Both the position numbers and the translations under genes were made by a program. From Owenia fusiformis (Eukaryota > Annelida > Polychaeta > Sabellida > Oweniidae): a stretch of 64,000 nt of DNA. Every line of letters begins with the position of its first letter. Position 1 is the first letter of the stretch. The stretch is from the NCBI GenBank assembly GCA_903813345.2, contig CAIIXF020000001.1, forward strand, positions 58,917,885 through 58,981,884, written 5' to 3'. Shown one piece after another: positions 47,891 to 59,502 of this stretch. The notes below the pieces were generated by a model. That model was not told the origin of the DNA, made no database searches, and was given only the letters and a program-made list of their open reading frames with translations.

Positions 47891-48443
47891 CACTGCTACC
47901 CACCTAGTTACACAGACGTATCGTCAGTGTATCATGGCGGAACTACTTCCGGGACTAGGTTTCGGTAAGATTTTTTTATTTCCCGATTTACACCTACTTA
48001 TAAGTCACGTTGTGGATAATAATTTGGCTCGAAGTTAAGGAAGATAGTCTAGTTTGAGAATGTGTCGATGGTTTTAGGTTTTATATGTTAACGAAGACAC
48101 AATTCACGTATTTAGTCCCTCGCTTTTGTTACACTGACGTACGACCAATATCAGTGTAATATTGGCAATATTAATGCCGATCGTCAGTGTAACAAAAGCG
48201 AGGGACTAAATATGTGAAATGCGTCTTCGTTAACATACCAAACCTAAAACCATCGACAGTCGACACATTCTCAAACTAGACCATCTCAAATAACTTCGAG
48301 CCAAATTATAATCCACATCGTGACTTATAAGTACATGTAGATGTAAATCGAGAAATAAAAATATCTTACCAAATTCAAATTCCGGAAGTAGTTCAGCCAT
48401 GATACACTGACGATACGTCTGTGTAACTAGGTGGGTAGCAGTG
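47891..48443. mobile_element. Foldback transposon, CAC-end family 3, with a start exon in each arm
   Basis: The 553-bp element has arms of about 250 bp starting CACTGCTACCCACCTAGTTA and is flanked by AGAGT on both sides (47886-47890, 48444-48448). The + strand has ATG at 47934, then 31 nt to a GTAAGA donor. The - strand has ATG at 48400, then 31 nt to a GTAAGA donor. The predicted exon peptides are MAELLPGLGF and MAELLPEFEF, and the second codon differs synonymously. The outer 30 or more bases are identical between arms. Confidence 0.85.
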
Positions 48444-49536
48444 AGAGTGCGTAAATGAAGTCTCACTTTTGATCTTCATAGTATTTCCAATGGATAAATA
48501 AGTACCTGATTTTCATTCGACACCAAAACAGCTCAAACAGACCACATCGGAGTCGACACTAGATCATGAAAAAATATTTTGGATCTATCAATTTATACAA
48601 ATTTGTATATGTCAAGTTTTTAGCAATGCCGTAGAAAGATCGCATTGTTGTTTGCATTAATTGTCCATTCATTTTTGATAGGACTTTCAACCATACGCCA
48701 TTTTTAGTCCAAGAGTTATTTAAAAACATACACTTTGTGAAAAGTGGTAATTCACTTCTTTTGATCTCTGAACTTCAAATGCTGTTTTCTATGCGAGTAA
48801 TTTTTTTCACTTCAGTATTGACCCAAATTAAAGTTTTTATCATATTGGATTGACTGTGTGAGTGACATGTCTCAAATAATCTTTTGTCCCTTTCCTTCAA
48901 AAATAGGCGCATTGCCTGAAAGTAGAATGCGTGTAGACCATCGGTAGTAGTTGTATTATCCATTACTGAATTCGAAGGAAATAAAACAAATCTAGAAAAA
49001 ACAGTGTGCATGATGACATTCGTTGTAATATGACTTTTAATTTTAATATAAAAATATCAGCAATTGTCAGATTGTGACGGAATTTATAATCTACATGTAA
49101 GTGGTCTTGCACTTTAGTTCATGACATCCATTGAACTTCATCACCGTGACACTGCTTTGATTTTGAGTAGAACGCATTTTGTAATTTTGCATGTATCAAT
49201 GACTTGGATAACTTTGAGGCATGAAATTGGGGAGTTCAATGGATTTGAGATTCTATTGAATTGTTTGGACATCAGTTTACCATGTGTGTTTTAATGTTGA
49301 ACTGTTTCTAAGCTGGGCCAACGACCCCAAAAATAGAATCAATCTCAGAACAGTGAAAAGCAAACTTCTATGCAGGAATCATATGTAGCAAGCTTTTTTT
49401 CAAAAGGATAAATATCTATCAGACCATACATGGTATCTCTATTGTTCAAAATATACTATGACATAGATTGATATGTGGGGGAGAGTGATCACAAAATATT
49501 TCAAAGCCATCATAGCCTCGTATGTGGGGTCACAAC

Positions 49537-49695
49537 CAGTGTAAAAGGGTAGAAAGTCCTATCAAATTATGGTCTTACTCTTCATTGATTTATATGGTGA
49601 GCTCTTTCCCTTATCTTATACATAATCAGGGCCAGTAAGGGCCGTTAAGAAAGGAGACCATAATCCCTGGGGGACAATAATTTCTTTCGCACCTG
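49537..49695. mobile_element. Second copy of the MITE seen at 31927
   Basis: It starts CAGTGTAAAAGGGTAGAAAG and ends TTTCTTTCGCACCTG. The interior shares AGGGCCAGTAAGGGCCGTTA with the first copy. Confidence 0.7.
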
Positions 49696-50318
49696 CACAT
49701 TGAATTTATCATCAAGGGTAGGAAATCCATTTAATTGAACATTTCCATTACTCTACCCATACCAAGGATTATACAAACAAAACATAAACAATATATCAAT
49801 CATAATTTACAGTTTATATTTTCATATTCATATAAAATTGTACACAAAACAAAATACACTGCAAACATTATACTTATAATTTGATGCAGTGTTACAGATC
49901 AGGACATTTTAGATACATTTTGTGAAAGGAACAGCCTAGGTTGAAGTCAATACATCATCACACAATATTGTGTGACACAGCACAACATTCAAGATCTATT
50001 ACATTTTCTTAATAATTTAAAACACATGTTTAGTTAGTGTGGGGATATATAATAATACAGGGTCCTAGCAGAAATTTAGGTAATTTCAGCTATTATTACA
50101 AATATCAAAACCTTCATGATTTTTAGAATCAAGTCAGTTCCTAACTGATCTCAAATTCATCATCATCTAAATCAGAGTCTGCATTCAGTGTTATAAAGTT
50201 TAAGGTGGAGTATTATCACGTTCAGCATTATGATCCAACAGGTGCATCTGAATGCCTCATATAACATGCAGACACTTTACATGTATTCGCCAGCAACATA
50301 TAATTCTCATAAATTAAG

Positions 50319-53300
50319 TTATCCTAGCTGTCCTGATCTGAGAGCCTCTTGATATCCTCCTCCTTCCTTCTGTTCTGGAGCTAGCTTGATCATATCATCT
50401 ATACGTAATATAGTAATAGCGGCTTCAGTGGCAAATTTCAAACTCTTAACTTTGGAGATTGCAGGCTCAAAGACTCCTGCTGCTTTGTTGTCCCTAACTG
50501 TTCCTTCATAGAGGTCTAGGCCAATCCTGCAAATAGAAACACATTGACTGGTCTAGTAGGATATGGAAAACCCTAGGTAGCATAGGGTTCATTATTCTCT
50601 GCAGAAATGTCGACCATTTTGTGATTCCACAAATTTTCAATTACGCAGATGCGAGTAGGTAGTTACCAGATTCACCACCAGATGGCTCGTTCAGGTCAGA
50701 TAGCATGGCGGGTATAGTAGAAAGTTCCCTTTAACTTAAATTACATCTATTTGCGTGGTTCATTTTTCATATAATCCTTATGTATCTAATAGTTATGCAA
50801 ATTAAAATATGTCCAGTAAAAGAAAATGTTATCTGTCCAATACAAGATAAGATAATTCACTTTTTGTGATTTTGTAACATGGGGTCTATGGGGAATCAAC
50901 CCGAACAAGAAGTCGCATTTTCAGAAAAAATTAAATTTTCGAAGTTGATAGACAATTTTCGAAACCATATTTCTAGATGTACTTTTACATGCAGATTTCA
51001 AATATGACATCACTTTGACAGAATTTAGAATATTTAATGACGTAAATCAAGATCATTTCTAATCGCATCTGGTCTATTGAAGATAAAGTAATTTTCATTT
51101 TAACAGCTGGATCCAAGTCCAAATGTTTCAATGATGGAGATCATACTCTTTATAATTTCAAACACATTATGGTTATAGCAATCATATGTACATGTGATAT
51201 TCTCTCCCATTATAAAATTTGAAGATGCAGTTGAAAGACATTGACAAAAGAATCATTTAGATTGTGGCTTAAAGATAGCTGAAGGTTGGTACCAATGTGT
51301 TCCTGAATGTTAACATTGCTTAAGCTAGACTTGAGCAAAATGAAACCTACAGAAGTTAATGTGCCCCAGTAGTATACCATCTGCACTATTGATAAGTTCA
51401 GTAGGAAAGTTTCTGGGATATTTCTAAAACATAAATAACTTTGCGAACATTTCATCAACTTCTTGTTTTACATTTTACACTGAGTTATATTTGTAGTGCT
51501 GTAACTTGCACAGTAAGGATCAATTTGGCAGTTTTGGCTAAATTCTTACCATTTTAGATCTTTATGCTCTGAAGATGTTTGAGATTTATTATGGTATGCC
51601 CTGAGTTTGGCAACAAGATCGGAGGCATCCTGGGCAGCATTTACAGCCAGCTGTTTGGGGATTACTAATAGAGAGTGGGCAAACTCTGCAATAGCAAGCT
51701 GTTCTCTTGAACTCTGAAAACAAATTTCAAAATTATGTTAAATATCAAAATAAATATATACTGTAAACTGTATATATTTTACTGCTTCTTCCTCATAACA
51801 TTACAGCACTTTTGAGATATGATAAAAAAAAAAAATTCAGTACTTCTTATTCTTAACAAGACAGATTGCAGAAGACCATTTTGCCATAAATATTCAAATT
51901 TTTCTGAAATCATTTAGTCCAGCTTACCAAGGATGTTGCAAAATTTTCTAGATATATAGAGAGAGCGGCTTCTACAGCGCCACCTCCGGGGACTACAGAT
52001 TTGGATTCAAGGACTCTCTTTACAGAAGACCATTTTGCCATATTCAATCAAATTTTTCTAAAATCATTTAGTCAAGCTTACCAAGGATGTGGCAAAATTT
52101 TCTAGATATATAGAGAGAGCGGCTTCTACAGCGCCACCTCCGGGGACTACAGATTTGGATTCAAGGACTCTCTTTACAACACAGAGGGCATCATGTACAG
52201 ATCTCTCCATCTCATCAACCATGAAGTCATTGGCACCACGCAGAATAATAGATGCTGCTGTGCGAGCCTTTGACCTGCAATGAAAACACATTGATACAAT
52301 TATTGATATCATCATAGAAAAAAACAGACCTTTCAGATTGTGTGTCAAAAATTTGACCAAACTGCAACATATTTTTTGCCATGTTTCTAAATTTATGTTT
52401 CACCTGATTTTCTACATTTTTCTCAATCCAAAAGTGAAAGCACTGACCAGAAATTAAAGGTTATATTTTTGACCAATTTTATATGACCCCAATTCTTGTT
52501 TCTAGATAAATGACAAAGATAACGGCAATGCAATGGCATAGCAAATCTATCAGATACTGTAAAATCTAGGTGAATGTCAGACAAGACTGCTAGAAATCAT
52601 TTCTAAAATGGCCAATAAAATAGACAAGTAACACCAAAAGGTAAGTGTTATTTTGGCATATATTTCCATACATAAAGGAACCATGGCCTGGACGAATGGA
52701 CAGATGGCTTCTCTTTATCTTTACTCAAACTGTTTGATTGATCAATGATTCAGTACATGGTATCACTAATCTTCAGCCATACCTCTAATGTAGAATGTGT
52801 AAAATCTACTTACCCTTTTACAAGTATGAGTTCATCATCACAAATTCTGACTTGTTCTACTTCATCAGCCTGCCCCAACATGGAGGGTTCAAAGGATTCC
52901 TCACCTTCAAGGTTGGCCATGGTCAACACTAACTGGCCTATAACACAACAATGCAATATATAAACAAGTACACAGTATACCCTTTTATTTATGATTCAAC
53001 TAGTATATATGGTAATTTCTAGTTTTGATAAAATATCCACCCCAACCACAGATTATATATGTATTACCAAAACAGTATTGTAGCTTGGGGGGAAGAATTC
53101 ATATCACATGCCTGCATGCCTCAATAACATAATAACAAGAATGTATCTGGACAGTTCTGTAGCTAAGACTGAACTTCAGCCAATTGAATCATCCATAAGT
53201 TAATGTGCCCCAGTAGTATACCATCTGCACTATTGGCGAGTACAGTAGGAAAGTTTCTGGGATATTTCAGAGTATAATAAGCGGGTGAACCCTGTACACA

Positions 53301-56300
53301 AAGGTGACTATTTGAATGAGTTGTAAAATATTATTGGTCCCACTACAACATGAACATTGGTTCAAATTGGTGGTATTTAATTTGGCTAATTTTCAAAAAA
53401 TTTAAACAATTTAGCAGGTTTTAATATCAAATGCACAGAAATTACCCAAATAAATATCTAATTGGCAGAAAATATATAATTTATTTCTTTATTCACTACA
53501 TTGATTTATTTTTGAGTTCTTGAACAAAAGTGGCAAATCAAAGCAATTAACACGATATGTCAAGATATGTACTTATAGCGAAGACTTCTTTATGATAGAA
53601 AAGTTTGGCCAAGTGTAGAAGCTAAGACTATGAACTAAATGTTACCTCCACATGCTTTGGCAATTCTCTTGAGATCAACTTTCTTGCATCTTCTCACAGC
53701 CATGGCTCCACCCTCTACAAAGTACTTGAGACATAGATCATCAATGCCCCCTGTAGTAAGAATGACATTGGCTCCTGCGGCAAGAATCTTCTGGATTCTT
53801 TCTTTTGTGATGTCAAACTCTCTGTAAAAACATTTATTATGTAGAAGATATCTTAATGATCAGAGGACATCTGTACTTTGAATGCATAATCAAAAAAGGT
53901 CAGTTTTGCTAATTTTGCAGTTTTTTTACTGAAATCTATGTCGAAAACCAACGCAAGGAGCGCAGTTTCAAAAGCTCTCTGGTTGGTTCAATGAAACAAC
54001 CTCGTTGGTCGATTTACCTTATCCAACTGTTAACAATCTTAGAATTCAATGCACATTTAAATGACTGCATCTTAGAGTTCAATGCACATTTATGTGACCG
54101 CATCTTAGAATTCAATGCACATTTATGTGACTGCAATCAGACAATACAAGAAACACCAATCACAAGCCTAAGAAATAACAGATGTATCTGGACAGTTCTG
54201 TAGATAAAGCCAAACTTTAACTGAATGAAACATCCAGGAGTTAATGTGCCCCAGTAGTATACCATCTGCACTATTGGCGAGTACAGTAGGAAAGTTTCTG
54301 GGATATTTCAGAAATTGACATCAAACGCTACATGTACATTAATATGTAAATAAGCAGCAGCCTCTCTTACTTCAATGTTCAGCCATTTGACCTTTACTTC
54401 ATTGAATGCTTGAAATGTAGTATCAAACTTTACAAACCTTTGTCTCATGTCATCGAGCTTTGTGGGGTCTTCCACTAGCATCTGCACTCCCATTTTCATC
54501 TTAGCTTTCTGCAGACTGAAGTCTAGACATGCTATCTTAGCATTAGCAACCTTCTTGGGCATGCCAACTGCAATAACAATTATTTCATTTTTAAGAGCAA
54601 ATACATTGATGCTGATTTTAATTTAAAGTGATGGATTTAAATGTACAAATAAGCAGATTCCTCAGTGATTCCCAAATACACAGGCTGGTATCGAAATATT
54701 TGTCCGCTGTGACGGAGCATGCTTTTTTTCATAAAAACACTAAGAATACTTCACGATTTATTTTTTAACTCATATGTTTCGTTATTCCATACAAAATTAC
54801 TTACTCCATGCAATGGATATATCATTTGCGCGTAACTTTCACTTCTGTTTGAAGTCCAATTACGCTGGGAAGAAAAGCTATTGAAAATGGCGCCGGAGTA
54901 TCATACTTCAAAATGTATCATTTCTTGTTTAACTTTCTAATGGCACGATATAGTGACACGATAATATTTACACATGGTTTAAGCATAACTATGAAGGTAT
55001 AACTGACCCCTGTTACACAGGCCAGTTGAAATGCTTCGTTACGAAGCAATTTGACAAAAAGCTTCGTAACGAAGCAATTTTGGGCCAGTGTAACACCTCC
55101 GCCTTCGTTAGAAAAGCTTAGTTGATAACGAAGCAATTGAGTAGAAAATTCAACGAAGGTTAGGTCCCAACGAAGCATTTTTGGCCTGTGTAACAGGTAG
55201 CTTCGTTAGAAAATGCTTAGTTGGCGTTTTGCGCATGCGCGTAATAAAGAGCATATTCATCATTTCGTATTAAATGAGAGGAATCGCGAGGAAAGAACAT
55301 GTTTGTAAGTACGTATTATTATAATGCTACGTTTTGATTAAAATAATTACCTATTTGCGTCACTGATTGACGCTAACTCAAGCCCTAAACGCAATTAACG
55401 TACAAATGTGATATACCGTCTTTCGTGGCATTTCATTCGATTCCCTGCCTTTCCTCGCATTGATTTGACAAAAAGTATTAAATCTAAAAAACGCAGGTTT
55501 TACCGTATATGTATACGGTATTTTTGAAACGTTTATCTGATCTATAAGGGAATAAACCTAGAATATTTAAATGTCCCTCTTTCCGGAAAACTCCGTCTCA
55601 AGTATGGAAGGGTAAACTTTTGAAATTACATAATATATGCTTACTAAATAGAAAGTTGTGGCATACATGTTTAATATTAATTTTTTCTTGCGTCTCGAAT
55701 ATGTATACCTTGAATGTAATTCTAAAGGTGTTAATATCATGATACTGATGCAATTGCTTCCCGGTGAATCACATCAGGGAATTTAGCCGATTTGATTGAT
55801 TCGAAAATGTCTCTCTTCAGAAATCGTATTCAACTGATTATCGCCCCATTGCAATACTTGTACTAGTCGTTCTATTATTTCATTCTTCGACGATTTTAAA
55901 TTGTAATTGAATTCAAACTTCATGTTTAAATATATTGGATTAATTACGTTTCAAAACTTCTGTATACAAATACAGTAAAACCCGAGGACAAGGAACGGTG
56001 GCCAAAATTGTTTCTTGTCGACAGATATTTGCCACAGAGAGGCTGCATGTTTTAGGCCATCCCCAAACACTATTGATGTGTCGTAAGACGATGCTTACAA
56101 CAGATATTTAAGTTTCTTCCAATTTGCGCCATTTTCGAATTCAACGGACGGCTGATGGATTAACATACTAATTTATGTCAAACTCACTAAAATATGCATG
56201 GAATATTGGGTAATATTCATATTAAAATGAATTGATCATGAAATAGTAGTCAAACCACCAGCCGAACACCGTGATATTTTAGTAATGGCTACACTATTTG

Positions 56301-58868
56301 AAATATAACTGAGAAGTCCATACTAGTCCTCTGTATAAACCCCAAATCCAATTCCTCCTAGTAATTAACATAGGCCTATTTTTATTCCACAATTTTTTTA
56401 ATGATAGAAAATGAAAACAATACTTGTAATCGTATTGACAGCTGAAATATATAAAAATCGAAATGATGGGAAAAATGTATGGGCATGTGTACGGAATTAT
56501 CACATTCATCTGGTTTTATTTTCCCGAGAATTTTGAACTAGTCTCTTTCTGTGCTGAATTGTTAAAATTAACATTAAAAATTAGATTTTTGAGTTTGATC
56601 AATAGTTTATATCAAAAGAATAAAAATATTAATCATAATAAGTGGGTGGGGCAGATGAGTACTGCGCACGCGCAACGAAGCATTTTAAGTGCAGCGTAAC
56701 ACCAAATAATTGCTTCGTTAGGGTTGGATAAAGCCAGTGTGGACACAATTTTTTCGCTAACCTTCGTTACAAAAATGCTTCGTTAGACTCAACCCAGCAG
56801 TGTAACAGGTACCAATGAGATGTTGATGTATTTGGTCATTTTAATTCTTTTATAAAAAATAATGTTTAATTTTTTTGTCCGCTGTGACGGAGCAGTTGCA
56901 AATGTGAACTGTGAAAATGCTCCGTCACAGCGGACAAAAAATATTAATATTAATTTTTATAAAAAAAATTAAAAAGACCCAATGCATTAATCTCTCATTA
57001 ATACATTCAGAGTTATGCTGAAAACATATGTTAATATTATCGTGTCACTATATAATGCCATTAAAAAGTTAAAAAAGAAATGGTACATTTTAGAGTTTGA
57101 TACTCTGGCGCCGTTTTCAATAGATTTTACTCCTAGCGTTATTGGACTTCAAACAGAAGTGAAGGTTACACGCAAATGATATATCCATTGCATGGAGTAA
57201 GTAATTATCTTTGATATAACGAAACTTATGAGTTAAAAAATAAATCGTGAAGCATTCTTAGTGTTTTTATGAAAAATAGCATGCTCCGTCACAGCGAACA
57301 AATCTTTCGATACCAGCCTGTGAAATATGGACAAAATTGAGTATTTATAAAATTTGCAATCCATTCACAGTACATGCATAAATGTGGAATATTTTAGTTT
57401 TGCTCATTTTTTGATTGGAAATTCAAAAATGCACTTACATATTAGAAACAAACATAAAATTGATTTCAATCAACATGAAAAGGTATTAAATTCACTATAC
57501 ATGAAGAGGATTGTAACTTACCCTGGGCAGCAACTGTGCAGTTCAATGCATATCCATTGACCAAGATACTCTCTCTGGAACTTTTCCCATGCGCCTTGAG
57601 TACATTCACTGCCTTAATGGGATACCTGTAACCTCCCTTGCCATCAGCCATTTTGATAGCATTTGCTGCATCGACCACCATGGCTGAAAAGAACTCCGAG
57701 TCTCTGTGTGTATGTTAAGGAATAATTTGTGAAGCTCAATCTTTTTAAGGCAAATGATAATTCAATTTCTTCTTGGCTGTTTAACTTGTGTGGTATTGAC
57801 TTTCTATTTAACATTAAATTTTTCTACGAGTAACTTTCAAGAAAAATAGCACAATTTTGTGAATACACATGGTGAAACAGCATATTTCTACAGTCAGGTA
57901 TTAATGAAAGACTTAGAAATGGGATAAAGTACCGAATTAATGAACCCAAAAATTCATACTCAATAGTTTTGTTAGTATGAATTTTGCGATCATGATCAAT
58001 CATGATCATGCAAGAGTTAAAAATAAAATATATATAAAAAAATTCTAGAAATTAATCAAAACTGATTTTATGAATTTTGATGTATATAATGAGAATTAGT
58101 TTTTCCATTCAAGAAAGGATACGCTCCAATAATTTTGCTGGACATGCTAGTTTTGGCACAATTGATAATGCAGTTCTTGTCTAGATCATCTGTGCTGATT
58201 GTAAGATGCTCTTGGATGTACTTTACTGCCTCCCTGCAAAACAAAACAAAAATATCATATCATACAAATTCCATTTAAAACATTAATCGATGTAAGCGAT
58301 TCAGGACAAGACAAGCATTCAATTAATATTGTGATTCTATTCATTTTATCACAAATACATGCAACTTCAAGCAAGATTTAAATATCACACATTTTCCTTA
58401 CTTGCAAGCTAATCTGAAGCCACTGATTACTGATGTTGGATGTATTTTACACTTTACTAATTCATCTGCATTCTTCAACAACTCGGCTGCAATGATAACC
58501 TACAAAGATAAAATAAAAGAAAGATGATGAGAGAATATTCTACAAAATCAACTTTCAGAGTGAACAATACCTACCTGAAGTTATATATTTAGTAGTTTAA
58601 TAAGTGCCTGTTAATGAAAATCTGAATTGATAATAATATGTCAATTTTCTTACCACTGAAGTGGTACCATCTCCAACCTCCTGGTCCTGGAGATCTGCAA
58701 GCTCAACTAGAACTTTGGCAGCTGCATGTTCAACTTCTAACAATTTCAATATTGTAGCTCCATCATTTGTGATAGTCACATCTCCAACGTCATCTACCAG
58801 CATTTTGTCGAGACCAACTGGTCCTAAACTAGTTTTCACAATGTTTGAAATAGATGATGCTGCCATAA
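50319..58868 (-). CDS. TCP1: T-complex protein 1 subunit alpha (CCT1), lacking exon 1
   Basis: Ten exons on the - strand: 58868-58654, 58499-58402, 58233-58123, 57703-57522, 54567-54438, 53821-53646, 52937-52814, 52274-52082, 51713-51550 and 50526-50319 (TAA). All phases agree, giving 1601 nt or about 533 residues. Subunit alpha of the eight-member cytosolic CCT/TRiC ring, which folds actin, tubulin and other proteins using ATP. Identity rests on '[19 protein letters not shown]', '[18 protein letters not shown]', 'VGDGTTSVV' (ATP site), '[20 protein letters not shown]', '[13 protein letters not shown]', '[17 protein letters not shown]' and the C-terminal '[18 protein letters not shown]', all close to human TCP1. 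The missing exon should encode about 21 residues and end one base into a codon. It was not found before 64000. A transposon (54679-57322) sits in one intron and a partial exon duplication in another. No damage is seen in the main exons. Confidence 0.95.
51351..51425. repeat. Short dispersed repeat in CCT1 introns (copy 1 of 3)
   Basis: The block GTTAATGTGCCCCAGTAGTA continuing to AGGAAAGTTTCTGGGATATT also occurs at 53203-53268 and 54238-54311. The latter two share a further 60 bp upstream (ATGTATCTGGACAGTTCTGT). Confidence 0.85.
51871..52178. repeat. 154-bp tandem duplication in CCT1
   Basis: Units 51871-52024 and 52025-52178 are the same length. By eye about 6 of 57 intron bases differ but only 1 of about 97 exon-side bases. 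An assembly artefact is unlikely because the units differ. Confidence 0.9.
51928..52017 (-). CDS. Duplicated 30-codon segment of a CCT1 exon with its own splice sites
   Basis: This 90-nt stretch repeats the last 30 codons of the exon 52274-52082 (from 'RVLESKSVV' to 'ENFATSL'). Its upstream side is now a usable acceptor context (CTTCTGTAAAG) and its downstream side is a copy of the true donor (TTG/GTAAGC). Both ends are phase 0, so inclusion would insert exactly 30 residues in frame in the equatorial domain. One base differs in the coding part and is synonymous (GCC/GCA). Whether it is spliced in is unknown. Confidence 0.45.
53143..53268. repeat. Short dispersed repeat in CCT1 introns (copy 2 of 3)
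   Basis: It is the same family as 51351-51425 with the longer 5' part. Confidence 0.85.
54039..54141. repeat. Three tandem units of about 36 bp
   Basis: ATTCAATGCACATTTATGTG-type units recur three times at about 54050, 54080 and 54112. Confidence 0.8.
54181..54311. repeat. Short dispersed repeat in CCT1 introns (copy 3 of 3)
   Basis: It is the same family as 53143-53268. It ends 127 bp from the CCT1 exon at 54438. Confidence 0.85.
54679..57322. mobile_element. CAC-end family 1 foldback transposon, second copy, with a nested insertion
   Basis: It starts CACAGGCTGGTATCGAAA and ends with the reverse complement, flanked by AAATA on both sides (54674-54678, 57323-57327). Arms match the copy at 1270-2101, which is inserted in the opposite sense: the ATGGCGCC arm is left here and right there. 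The length is 2644 bp because an unrelated element of about 1.8 kb interrupts the left arm. Confidence 0.85.
54999..56812. mobile_element. Nested element with CCTGTTACAC ends and GAAGCA repeats
   Basis: Comparison with the uninterrupted arm of the 1270-2101 copy places the insertion after GAAGGTATA and before AATGAGATG. Ends read CCCTGTTACACAGGCC and CAGTGTAACAGG. The subterminal 150-200 bp on each side are filled with AACGAAGCA / TGCTTCGTT words, in both orientations, that look like protein-binding repeats. No long ORF is present. The target duplication is unclear. Confidence 0.65.
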
Positions 58869-59264
58869 CTGCAATAATGAAAAGAAATTAAATTACTGCA
58901 TGTCGTATGCATCATTTAATAGGTCATACTCATAGCCATCATTTTTTTTATTAAGAGATTATTCAAATGTGTGTGAAAAGTGACTCAGGGAATACCCCTG
59001 TTGACTCTTCCTACCTCTATTGATTTTTTACACAACAAGAACATTTTTCAATGGCAAAAAGACGCAGCTTTCTCAAATTGCTATTATACACTTCAACCTT
59101 GTTGCATACTCTCAAACACTTATGTACGGCCCTTGAAAATTCTCTTCTTTTTAATACCGGAAATTCTCACTTCAGCAAATCCAGGTGTCATTTATTTGTG
59201 ATGAGCAAAGTAATCTACATTTTGTGTATTTTGCGCGCATCCACTGAAGTATGAATCTGAAATG

Positions 59265-59394
59265 TCTACAGTCTGTTACACTGCTTCAAAGGCAAGCAGT
59301 TGAACCTGAAAATTAAGAAATCTATAGACCATTGTGCCAAAACATATAGAAAAATATATTCATATTGCACACGAATGACATTTGTATATTTCAG
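59265..59394. repeat. Outer inverted repeat, left arm
   Basis: CTACAGTCTGTTACACTGCT to GACATTTGTATAT is repeated in inverted orientation at 63551-63675. The 4-kb transposon at 59416-63419 lies between the arms, so it may have inserted into an older foldback element. Confidence 0.75.
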
Positions 59395-59502
59395 ATTATT
59401 CAGTGTTTACTGCAACACGATGAGCAACCATACCGCACCGGGGATCGACCCCGGTGCGTTACACTTTTCCCCGGAGCGTTGGTAACGCACCGTCCTTTTA
59501 AA

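Larger units (their letters stand above)
47618..50318. other. Intergenic region between convergent C1q and CCT1 genes
   Basis: Apart from the foldback element and the MITE at 49537-49695, the sequence is AT-rich and holds no recognisable gene. Confidence 0.45.
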
